Shown here: positions 49,183-59,512 of the stretch, one piece after another | Layout of the letters: each line of letters begins with the position of its first letter | Numbering within the stretch: position 1 is the first letter of the stretch | Assembly (NCBI GenBank): GCA_921293015.1 | Contig: OV121084.1 | Span: 52,053,864-52,117,863, forward strand | Reading direction: 5' to 3' | DNA length: 64,000 nt | Origin: Phorcus lineatus | Lineage: Eukaryota; Mollusca; Gastropoda; Trochida; Trochidae | The notes under the pieces: generated by a model | Seen by the model: the letters and a program-made list of their open reading frames with translations, nothing else | Databases searched by the model: none | What the model was told of the DNA's origin: nothing | Translations under genes and position numbers: made by a program

Positions 49183-50312
49183 CAGAGCTCCAGATAAGCT
49201 GCGTATTTGCGTATTTTACTCAGAAGAAAAGTCAAAATACGCAAGAAAATTTAATTGTCTGCGTAACGAAAATCATTTAAAATCTACGTTTACGCTTCTC
49301 AAAAATTAGCAATGCGTATTTACCCAATACATAAAAATTATAAAGCGTATCGTGTCATTAACAAAAATCAAAATAATTACGTGAAAGTCTCAACTTTAAG
49401 TCACTGGTAATTACAAAAGTCTTTTTACATCGTAAACATCTACTCCGAGAATGCATTGTCAAGTTTGTGCAAACCGGCTTCGCGTACCACTCCGAACACC
49501 ATTTAGAACTCGCTCCAATTCACATAAATGATCTGTAAATTCCCATTTGTTTCATCCAAGATTGGGGCCTACTTACTTTAAATGTGCACACGAAACTAGG
49601 ATAATTACTTTATTTTCCGAACGGCGTTTTGTCAGTGTCGGCGTGTGAGATTTAGGGCTCGAAAAAGGTTTAGTTAGGACCAGCACATAGAAATAGTCAT
49701 TTGACATATTTTTATATTGAAAACGTATTTTCAATATATAGATATAGTTGTAAAATGTAATGATGGCATTTTTTATGAAGATGATGCAAGAAAAAAATAA
49801 CGAGAGTTGCTGGTAAAAAAGAAATTCGCTCAGGGATATTCGCAAGCGTGTTTAGATTAATGTATTTTTGGTAACAATGACATATCAATGTCGACTCAGT
49901 TAATAAATGCTCTGACGTTTTGCCGTACAAGTTTTCAATCAGTTGCTTTTGAAAAGAAATTTCATCATTTTGCACACGTCTAATAATATGTTCTGTTATT
50001 ACTGATCATTTACAAACAGAAAGTAGGCTTTTCCCATATCTCTTAATAGATAATGTTTCAAGGAGGTTGATGAAACTTAATGTTCAGAATTTGGTTATGG
50101 AAATGAATTAACACGTGAATATAACTTGTTTTTATTTTTGATTAGAATTTAATAACATGTTTAAGTATTCTACGTATGTAATGTATAGCCAGATTTCGAA
50201 AAATTGGTGGGTATAAAAAAGTATGAATACCCATTTGATATTTGAAATACCCACTCAGTTTTAAAAATATGGGTATCATACCCACATAGCCAAAAGCTTA
50301 TCTGGAGCTCTG
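49183..50312. mobile_element. DNA transposon with 18-bp inverted ends, 1,130 bp
   Basis: The ends CAGAGCTCCAGATAAGCT (left) and AGCTTATCTGGAGCTCTG (right) are exact reverse complements. GCTGTA flanks both sides (49177-49182 and 50313-50318), a possible 6-bp target duplication. CAGAG ends recall hAT elements, but those make 8-bp duplications, so the superfamily is uncertain. Next to the left end is GCGTATTTGCGTATTTTACT-type wording, and next to the right end GGGTAT..ATACCC inverted words. The minus-strand frames at 49573-49845 and 49712-49975 give no domain I can name; they may be decayed transposase or chance. Confidence 0.75.
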
Positions 50313-50318
50313 GCTGTA

Positions 50319-50935
50319 TGACTCTAACTAAGATAGATATATTTTGTACAAGCACCTCCATGACAACTTGTTTTGAGAAATGATATTTTGTCCATGCAAA
50401 GTGGAAATGATCTGCTACAGCCATCAGGAATGATTTGAGTAAGTTCATACACTATTGTGACTAGAGGCAGTCCCTCTTTTTGGCTTGGTGTCCCTCAAAC
50501 TTTTTTGACATAGGATATCTTGACTATTGAAAAAGGTCCCATCTCTTCAGAATAGGCCAAAAGGCCCCCTTAATCTGATCACCCAGGAACAACACTGCTC
50601 ATTTGAAGCAGGTAAGTTGTAATTGTTATTACCAATTTAGTATTTATATATTCTTAGACACTGACATTTGCAATCAACATTAAAAATCTCTGAACAAAGT
50701 ATGACCTTCCTCGAGAACTCCACATAAGGTGTGCAAATCTATAGTAAGCATCACAGATAGACTCACCCGGGACATGCAGGCAATTATCCATGTGTTATAA
50801 TCGATCAGTATCGATGCCGTGTCTGTTGGAGTCGTCAATCTGATTATGAGTCTTGCAGACAACTCTTCCCCTTCAGGCAAGCTATTTATTCTGGTTCTAC
50901 AAACATTGGGATGCACTCTCTCTATAGTTATGGGT
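50319..50935. other. Non-coding stretch
   Basis: I see no gene or clear repeat. A minus-strand 78-codon frame at 50680-50916 is overlapped by a plus-strand frame and has no recognised content. Confidence 0.4.
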
Positions 50936-51323
50936 AAGGGTTCGCAGTATTATCAGTATATCAGTATATTGCAATACAGAAACAACTCGATGCGTGACGG
51001 TACACTCTTCTCAAAATATCCAATATATCGGATGTTTTGAAATTAACAATTTCTGTGTAAAATTGCAGAAAAACATAACAAAAAAATTAGATTTTACTGA
51101 AAGTTGTTACAAAAAGTGTAAAGTCACAGACATGTAAAAGTCAGAAAGCAACCACTAAATTATTTCTCTTTACAAAACGATGGCCAGTTGATCATTGATC
51201 ACTGTTCTTATTACTGTTATTTAGTTGAGAGAGCATGGACAAACTAAAATATGAAAAGTACCATTATATTGCAATACATATTACAATACGCTTTTCTGTA
51301 TTGCAATATATCATGGCACTACG
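50936..51323. mobile_element. Possible degraded hAT-like MITE
   Basis: The left part has GGGTTCGCAGTATTATCAGT and TATATTGCAATACAG. The right part has CTGTATTGCAATATATCATG and GGCACTAC, broadly the inverse. Internal TTGCAATA palindromes are abundant. No target duplication is visible, so the call is weak. Confidence 0.35.
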
Positions 51324-51746
51324 GAAATGAGTTAAGGGGCTTTAAAGTAAAGCTGTAATGATAAGAACATATTTTGATTTTAGAATCAAGTAACACGGAG
51401 ACCATAGAAAGGATTCTTTAGCAGTTTAGTTCAACACTGGGCTTAATTACTGTTATGGATTGCTTATCCAGATGTATTACTGAAGGTTTAGAATCCAGAA
51501 CAATTGTTCAAGTACCTCAAACTAAAATATCTGAAAGATTCAGATAGCAGTGAAATCTAAACAGCTAAAATAATTCCATACTGAGTGGTAAGGCTTTATT
51601 AACTGAAAGAAGGATGGCCTTGTTGGTCAAACTCATGTCTATCTCACCTATGCATATCTAGAACATTTGTACAGATCCACACACCTTTTGGTTAATGAGT
51701 CAATACTGCTTAAATCTCATATTGAGAACTGTTTAAGTTTTCTGGC
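51324..51746. other. Non-coding stretch
   Basis: No supported gene or repeat before the 203-bp array. Confidence 0.4.
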
Positions 51747-53095
51747 CCCATGTCACTCTTGTCCAACATAAGAACATATCATGCCAGTTGGAGATTCCAC
51801 AAGGGCCAAAGTGTTGATACTGTTTTTGCTTGCAATTGTTTGCATAATTTTGTATTTTTAGAAACTTCTCTAGTTGAAGGTTTAGTAATGTCTCAATTCT
51901 TCAAAACAGTAGATATAGAGACTTGGCTGATATTACCAATAAAGTATAACAGTGTTCCTATTCAGAGTCATGGTGTTTAAACACATGGTGGTTGGAGAGT
52001 CCACAAGGGCCCAAGTGTTGATACTGTTCCTGCTTGTAATTATTTTTATAATTTGTAGTTTTAGAAACTCCTCTCATGGAAGGTTTAGTAAAGTCTCCAT
52101 TCTTCAACTCAGTAGATATAGAGACTTGGCTGATATTGCCAATAAAGTATGACAGTGTTCCTATTCAGAGTCATGGTGTTTAAACACATGGTGGTTGGAG
52201 AGTCCATAAGGGCCCAAGTGTTGACACTGTTCCTGCTTCTAATTGTTTATATAATTTGTAGTTTTAGAAACTCCTCTCATGGAAGGTTTAGTAAAGTATC
52301 CATTCTTCAACTCAGTAGATATAGAGACTTGGCTGATATTACCAATAAAGTATGACAGTGTTCCTATTCAGAGTCATGGTGTTTAAACACATGGTGGTTG
52401 GAGAGTCCATAAGGGCCCAAGTGTTGACACTGTTCCTGCTTCTAATTGTTTATATAATTTGTAGTTTTAGAAACTCCTCTCATGGAAGGTTTAGTAAAGT
52501 ATCCATTCTTCAACTCAGTAGATATAGAGACTTGGCTGATATTACCAATAAAGTATGACAGTGTTCCTATTCAGAGTCATGGTGTTTAAACACATGGTGG
52601 TTGGAGAGTCCATAAGGGCCCAAGTGTTGATACTGTTCCTGCTTCTAATTGTTTATATAATTTGTAGTTTTAGAAACTCCTCTCATGGAAGGTTTAGTAG
52701 TCTCCATTCTTCAACTCAGTAGATATAGAGACTTGGCTGATATTACCAATAAAGTATAACAGTGTTCCTATTCAGAGTCATGGTGTTTAAACACACATGG
52801 TGGTTGGAGAGTCCATAAGGGCCCAAGTGTTGATACTGTTCCTGCTTCTAATTGTTTATATAATTTGTAGTTTTAGAAACTCCTCTCATTGAAGGTTCAG
52901 TAAAGTCTCCATTCTTCAACTCCATAGACTATGGATGACATGGCTGAGATTACCAATAAAGTATAACAGAGTCCCTATTCCATAGTATAGTAAAGTCTCC
53001 ATTCTTCAACTCAGTAGATGGGAGACATGGCTGATATTACCAATAAAGTATAACAAAGTCTCTATTCAGAATCATGGTGTCTAAACACAGACAGG
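51747..53095 (+). repeat. 203-bp tandem array, about 6.5 units
   Basis: AGTGTTCCTATTCAGAGTCA begins units at 51951, 52154, 52357, 52560 and 52761, and a degraded unit starts at 52968, so spacings are 203, 203, 203, 201 and 207. A more diverged unit precedes (51747-51950) and a deletion-bearing one follows (52981-53095). The middle units at 52154 and 52357 are nearly identical, so the array grew recently from its centre. Each central unit reads as a 66-68-codon frame with a hydrophobic stretch (VLTLFLLLIVYIICSF). Because the unit is 67 codons plus 2 bases, each frame's stop and the next frame's start overlap as ATGA. I regard these frames as by-products: no upstream start region, Kozak context or homology supports a gene. 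Confidence 0.93.
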
Positions 53096-53600
53096 AGAGA
53101 ACATTATTGAACAAAAGAACACATGTTCATATGAAGGACTTGGACAGGCACCTCGACCTGAACAACAGCTAATGTATACATGAGGACTCTGAGGTAACAA
53201 TTCAATGATTTGAAACCATTCAGAACTAATTTTGATTAACTAAGACATAAGGTAAGACTTTTAAAAAATTCCTTTCTCAGCAATACAACCATCTGGGTAA
53301 AACTAGCATATCATAGTGAAAGTGGATATCCCTGAAAAAAAGTATACCTTCTGTATAGCCAACCAAACTTCATCAAAACGCTATGCCATAGAATATGAGG
53401 CAAGAACAAGTTTACGTCAGCATTTCTGACTATAAATGCAATTCTTGCAATATCTAATTCTATCTATGCATTCATAATAAAAACAACACTTGTATCGAAT
53501 ATCACGTTTTGAAAGTTTTATATTCAAGGCTATATGACTTTGCAATGAATATGCAAAAGTTAGTAAACCAAAGCAGGCACTTTCAGGTTTATGAGGAAAG
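53096..53600. other. Non-coding stretch
   Basis: No gene or clear repeat is seen between the 203-bp array and the GC-richer patch at 53.6 kb. Confidence 0.4.
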
Positions 53601-53783
53601 ATGGCAGCAATCCTGCCTGCACCGACCAAATCTTCCGGAATCACCATCCAAATGTCATCTCCATCAAGTAAGACAAGGAAGCGTTGGTCCAACAGACAGA
53701 GGAATATGCATTGCTTCCCTTCAGAGTGGGCTGACGAGATTGCCTGGACAGAGGTCATACCGGAGTGGCGTCTACATGAATAA
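53601..53783 (+). CDS. Candidate small ORF or exon, 60 codons
   Basis: ATG at 53601 has an ideal start context (AAAG before, G after), with an in-frame TGA at 53592. The 60-codon frame is less AT-rich than its surroundings and has a balanced composition with a basic TRKRWSNRQR stretch. A donor-like A|GTAAGA at 53668 raises the alternative of a first exon ending there. The minus strand is also open across the patch (53417-53788), so the coding strand is not settled. I recognise no family. Confidence 0.25.
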   Translation: MAAILPAPTKSSGITIQMSSPSSKTRKRWSNRQRNMHCFPSEWADEIAWTEVIPEWRLHE

Positions 53784-54550
53784 TACAATAATGATTTTAA
53801 CCCTTTTCTGAGCTAGTGAGATTGATCCTTCACTCGTTAACCCTTTGCATGCAGGTATTTTATTCTTTAGTCAATAGGTGGATGTATTTGCTAGTTGATA
53901 AATACGGTAACTGTTTTACTCCTTCAAGCTTCAGTTATCCATTGAGTTAACCCTTTCCATGCACTTATTGTATGTATGGGATTTGATTGCCTGTCCTGAA
54001 ATAAAATAAGACTGTCTTTTATATGCAAGAACTCCTTTAATCTTTCATGTCGAAGTGATCCATAATATGATATTTCTTCATGTTAACTTTTTCCCTGCCA
54101 TGGTGTCACTGAGCTGATTAACTTCAGCAGAGTATATTTTATATATTAAGGAAGTTGTAACTTATTGATGAAGGACTGAAACTTCAAAGGTCATAATTGC
54201 AAATCATAATGATTAAATATGTTTCATGACATTTGGATAGTTAGTGTCAGAAATATAAAAGGAATGAATAACATAACATTCATAACTTTAAAAAACAAAA
54301 TGTCAGAATTATAAACAAAAATGGGATGATGAGAAAGAAGGCCTGACACGCTGACAGCTCTACATTCATTACTACTTCCCAGCCAGGGTACTGTGAGCCA
54401 GACACCAATGTTGTAACACTTCATGTTCAAAAGCTCTATTGGGTGATTCTGCAGCATGTTAACCCCTTGCCTGTTGGTTTTAACACAGTGATTTATCTAC
54501 AACTGAAAGGTTTATTATTCAAATCACAGCCAGTTTTACACAGTTATGTA

Positions 54551-54700
54551 GAACTATTTCATGAATATCTAGACTTGGTTTCAAAGTTCTATGATTGCAA
54601 AAGGACTATTTCATGAATATCAAAACCGTGACTGAAAAGTTCAATGATTGTAAAATAGAATTGTTTCATGAATATCGAGACTTAGTTGCTGTGATTTATT
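54551..54700 (+). repeat. About 52-57-bp tandem repeat, three units
   Basis: ATTTCATGAATATC followed by AGACTTGGTTTCAAAGTTCT and ATGATTG (or variants) begins at about 54552, 54604 and 54661. Confidence 0.7.
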
Positions 54701-55159
54701 GAGATTTTAGTGCTGTGACTAGTACTAAGATGGTTTCTCAGTTCAGACAATCACACGCTCCTAACACAGACACACAAAATTGCCTATGAAGAGCCTATGA
54801 TATGATTCAAGTCTTTAGCTAAGACTTTTGACAGGTTTGAGATGAGTATTCTACATAGTCTCAAGAGCATTCATAATTAGTTCTAAACCCATCTAGCCAC
54901 CTGATTCCCCAATATTTTCATTTCTTAGATAATCTTAGAATTTTGAAGGTTGTTCTGGACAGTGATTAGTCATTGACCATCAAATACTACATACCTTCAA
55001 ACAGAATTAGTAATTTGACAAAGTGCTTCAATTTTCAACCTATTTGCTTTTCCAGAGTCAGTTAATGAAATACCTGAATTGAAATATCTAATCAAAACAT
55101 TAGACCTCAATTTGAAATTTCACCTGAATTCAAAGAAAGTATTTCAGAAATTGTAATAT

Positions 55160-55393
55160 TCATAAAACCATAAAGGTCACTCTTGGTGCCCTTTTCATGT
55201 ACTGTAGAGAATCCCAAGGGTAGAGGAGGAAGTGAATAGCTTCTGGAGGGTCGAAGAGACAGATGGAGGGAGATGAGGGATAAAAAGCAACTTCCTCTAC
55301 GCAACTAGACATGTCTTGACTATGTGGTAATGGAGGGTAATGTCCACCAGCTGCTAAGAAGCACTGCACAGATATAGAGGGGTCTGTAGGCAT
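55160..55393 (-). CDS. Candidate coding exon, unknown protein
   Basis: On the minus strand the segment is open from an ATG at 55393 to a TGA at 55160 (77 codons). It is GC-richer than its flanks and uses a natural-looking codon mix without AT-driven runs (many P, S, H, C, W). An AG (GGTGTAG) directly precedes the ATG, and CTCTACA|GTACAT at 55203/55202 could be a donor, so an internal exon of about 190 bp is an alternative. No domain is recognised; no signal peptide or membrane helix is evident. Isolated and unproven. Confidence 0.28.
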   Translation of the reverse strand: MPTDPSISVQCFLAAGGHYPPLPHSQDMSSCVEEVAFYPSSPSICLFDPPEAIHFLLYPWDSLQYMKRAPRVTFMVL

Positions 55394-55735
55394 CTACACC
55401 TTGGGTATAATATCTAACAGAAAGCTTGACATTAGCTTGTTCTTGATGACGTTTTTACTTCTGCCAGATCTTAACCAAGTCGAGCTGGCTTACAGGAGAA
55501 CATTTTTATGCCTCCAAGCTTCACTTTTCTAATGGGTTAACCATTTCTCTGCACTATTTAGTACAAGAATTGATTGCCTGCTCCACTGATCCATAATGTT
55601 GTATATCTTCATGTAAACCCTTTCTCTGCCACATTAAACTTTTATGTCCCAGTGATCCATAATGTGGCATTTCTTCTTGTTAACCCTTCCTCTGCCATGG
55701 TTTCCTTGAGCATGAGCTAAAAATTATTGTTACAT

Positions 55736-57060
55736 ATATCCTCAATTGTAGTTCAATGTCTTGAAATTGAACTATCTTGCTAAACTATTCACTCCATTAG
55801 ATAATCAAGACAACATTACCAACAAACAAATTACTTCAATTGAGCAGGGCATCTTGTTAAAATTGTTGATATACATGCATTTACAAGATTGTTTTAGAAA
55901 AGATGGGACAAAGAACTGTTGTCTCACTACACTGTATGCAAAGTATCTGGTTACACGGTATCTCATAACATTAACACATTAACCTACAATGTCCTCAAGC
56001 TTTCTCAACTTGATCATGTCAGTGACCCTGTGAGTTAGTCATTTACACATATAATGTGACATTGTAGATAAAAAACGAGATAACATCCTCACTAAAAATA
56101 TTACTGTTATTTCCAAAAACGTTTTAAATTTGATTTATATGTGGAAAAAAAATTGTAGTCCATCATAATCATATTACTATTTTGGAATAATTTCTAATTT
56201 TGAAGCCTTTCTTGTTTTGCTCTTTATATCCAGAGAAATCCCAGCTATGAACAAACATGTTGATGTGTTGGAAAATTACCAAATCCTCACTTCCATAGCT
56301 TTAAAAGTGATTCATCAAATATATGATACATACATAAACTGAAATATTAGAAAGTAAACAGACAAAGTATGTTACATCAATGTTCTTAATTACAGCAAAA
56401 GCTATCTTTCATCAATTGCAGTATTGGGAAACCATCAAGGACTTGATTCACAATGAAGCAATCTGAAGCAATGTTGTGAAGAAAATCAATTGCTATTGTT
56501 GAAGCACTGTCATTTCAATCGATTGATTCAAAAAGTATGAGATATTCGGTGTAATTAAGTCTCATCAGTGTTCATTCTATCGAAACAAGATTTAATTGAT
56601 TAAAGACAAATAAACACGATACTTACATTGTAATAATCAAATTTCATTGAAGTACATGATGCAGTATTTGGAGATTTAATCCTTTCCTTGCTGAAGATGA
56701 AATATTTTGTGTTCAGTTATCTAAGCCTCACCAAAAAAACATATTTGTTAATGTGTTATGATTTAAAAATGAAAGCAATGACATTTTGAAGGTACAATGT
56801 TAAAAGGTAAAACAATTATTACATTTGAATGTAATAACGTATTTCATTTAAATTTTGATATGCTTAACCACAAAGAGCTATTAATCAATAGTTTGAGATA
56901 CACTAATCGGACATGTTTCACATTAACTTCGAATTATTTTTATCTCTTTTTAAATAAAATCATGATTATGAGATTTGTCATGGAGGTATTTTAAAATTCT
57001 TTTTAATGTCAAGTATATCTTATTTAGTGTAAAATATTGTTTCGATGTGATGATGTATAC
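55736..57060. other. Non-coding stretch
   Basis: No gene is supported. The frames at 55761-55982 and 56797-56994 (+) are AT-driven. Confidence 0.45.
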
Positions 57061-57064
57061 TTAA

Positions 57065-59508
57065 CCCTTAAGATGCGGGTCCCGGGCCTGTCCGGGTTGA
57101 AATTTGCTTTGACCGCATGTCCTCTGGGTGAGATGCGACATCCAAACTCTATTTTTCTCACGCTAGCTCATTAACGCCGAGGTTCACAGTAGCGAAGGAC
57201 GGGCAATTGTTGCACGGCAGTAGTGTCAGTTCAACGCTAGTACTTTCCGTCCGTCTGTCGCTAAGCTACCGAATTTTGTTTCGTTGGTGTTCTAAATAAT
57301 GCGCGTATATGTCCCGAAAATTATGCAAACATTGATACCGTTTATCGTACATAAAATAAGCGTTAAAATCACTCAATTTTCCCCCACTCCCCGCCGCACG
57401 TGCTAATAGCCTGTGGGCACTTTCTCCCCGCTCGCACGAGCTTACCGTCCCGCGCGTGCTATCGTTTGCTTACAAGCCTGCACTCACACCAAACGCACAA
57501 CCTTATATCGCACGCATGCTCTGAACCCTTGGGCGGATTTCAATACCGGTTGGATCATTTGAAAGAGCAGAAAATTGTCTTCAATTCAATATAAAATACG
57601 TAACTACGCTACCTGAATTGAAGATACAGCATGTGCCGCAAAAAAGGTGATTTTTACATATTTTTAGTTTTACACCATTTTGTCACACCAATTTTTACAT
57701 GATGTGCTCAACGTATTTTGACAATTTTTATATCATAAGACAGAGAGAAAGATTGTCTTTCTTTCCATGTAAAATGTGTACATGCGCGATAATAAATAAA
57801 GACACAGCAAGCGCCGCAGAAAAAGCTAATTTCTCGATTCAAATCATGTAAACTGAACGGCGATTTTGACACGTGCCTTTCTTTCGCTTATATCTTCTCA
57901 ACAGCTAGGCGTATTTTGAAATTGATTACATCGTGATAAAGAAGGAATAATTGTCTTCGATTTGATATAAAAAAAAATTATATACACCATATAGAATAAA
58001 GATACAGCAAGTTCCGCAAAATTGTGACTTTTGTTTATTCTTTACGTTTTTACCATTTTCTCGCACTTTATATCACATAAACTTCTCGGGACATTTTGCA
58101 ATTTCATATATCAAAATATAGAGAAAAGGATAATCTTTATTGCCATGTAAAATTGGTATGTACAAGAAAATCAGAAAGGACCCGGCGCGCATCGCACAAA
58201 CAGGCAATTTCTCTATTCATATTTTGTTTACCGAGAAGCGATTTATTTTCAACTGCTTTTTACACTTCCTATCCATTTAACGGCAGAGCGCATTATCGAC
58301 ATTTTTATATCACAATAAAGAGGAAAGGATCGTCTTCAATTCTATATAAAGTTTGCAGATTACAATTAGACAATAAAGGAGCGGTTAGTGATGTCGCAAT
58401 TATCAAAATCTGTTCTAAAATACCCGAGGGTACCATCTTTGCAAACTTTATATATTCCAAACCAAGTGGTACATATTTATTATTTTCATATCATCGTAAA
58501 GCAGAAAGAAATACCTTCATTTTCATGTGTAATTTGCCCATATTTGCATCAAAATAAAACGTGTGGAAACGATGCGACATATGTTGCGGTAAGGCGATTA
58601 TCAAAGACTTTATTACTAGCTATACCCACGTTTCGTTGGTAATAACTTCTAATTACAGTGCAAAAGATTGTTATGATTTATTTCTTCGTAAAGAAGAATA
58701 AATTGCCTTCAATTCCATATATAATTTGCATGTATACAAAGCGAATAACATGATTTATAAAGTTGGAAATAAAGACAATTTATATTGTGTGTGAGTGTAT
58801 GTTTCAACGGGGATACCCCGCCTGCACGCGCTGAGCGCGTGCGTTTGCCAGGGGCTATTAGCTTAGTATTATTACTGTGGGGGTCAGAACGTTATCGGGA
58901 TTTATCACTACCCTGTTTTCGTAATTTATATCTTTCGTTTAGGATGGCGTATCGTAATAAAATTTATCGTGAAATATAGAGCAAAAAATTAGCTTCAATT
59001 CCGTATATAATTTGCATGTGTGCACTCAGTGATTGAATGATTTTATAATGTTTGAAATGAAGACAATTTTTAAAATTTTGTAAAATTCGTTCTAAACATA
59101 TTATAAAAATAATTTTTATATCGATGTGAAGAGGAACTATTCATCTTTAGTTTCGTTTTGATTTCGCGCATGCGCTCTTGGAATTTCTTGAGTTACGGCG
59201 CCCGAATTGAAAACAAGTTTACTTCAGTTGTAGAAACCGTTCCAGGGGTGATAGAAATTTCATTCAAAGTGTCAAGTAAGTATCTTCCATTTGTAACACG
59301 GGATTCGCCGTCTAGCTTTGTATAAAACGACGATAATGTCCGTAAATCGCCATGTAAACACGCCATATGTTGTTAAAACGGTCGCATCTGGCGACGCTGG
59401 AAAATTCGGCCACAGGGGCTAATTGCGCTATAACGGTAGCGAGGCGAGTGCTGGAAAATTCAGCCACGGGGGCAAAACTGGTCAAAATAATATTCAGCAA
59501 CGTAAGAG
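57065..59508 (+). mobile_element. PiggyBac deletion derivative, 2,444 bp
   Basis: The element is flanked by TTAA at 57061-57064 and 59509-59512. The left end CCCTTAAGATGC is identical to that of the 39949 element, and similarity continues through the left arm to about 58.2 kb. The right end reads CTCTTACGTTGC on the complement, a diverged form, and the last 100 bp match the large element closely. The transposase gene and leader are absent, and the two arms meet near 58.3 kb, so this is a non-autonomous relative that the 41738 enzyme might move. It keeps the about 195-bp subterminal units. A perfect hairpin GCACGCGC-TGA-GCGCGTGC lies at 58824-58842. Confidence 0.93.
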
Positions 59509-59512
59509 TTAA

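Larger units (their letters stand above)
53925..55735 (+). repeat. Two diverged direct copies of a TTAACCCTTT-containing repeat
   Basis: 53925-54120 and 55510-55735 share, in order: CAAGCTTCA, GTTAACC.TTTC, GCAC..ATT, GATTGCCTG, TGATCCATAAT, TTTCTTC.TGTTAAC and TCTGCCATGG-like phrases. Related single motifs lie at 53837 and 54459. The sequence between the copies is unrelated apart from the small array at 54551-54700. Confidence 0.6.

Noticed and set aside
49712-49975. A decayed transposase frame in the 49-kb element
   Set aside because: I could not find any family motif in the 87 residues; calling it transposase would be a guess.
52149-52558. A family of repeated small membrane proteins with overlapping ATGA junctions
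   Set aside because: The frames are produced by the 203-bp tandem unit; outer units break them and nothing indicates translation. The arrangement is kept as a finding only.
53837-55690. Complete additional piggyBac elements at the TTAACCCTTT motifs
   Set aside because: No inverse right ends or TTAA-bounded units were found; the motifs belong mainly to a local diverged repeat.
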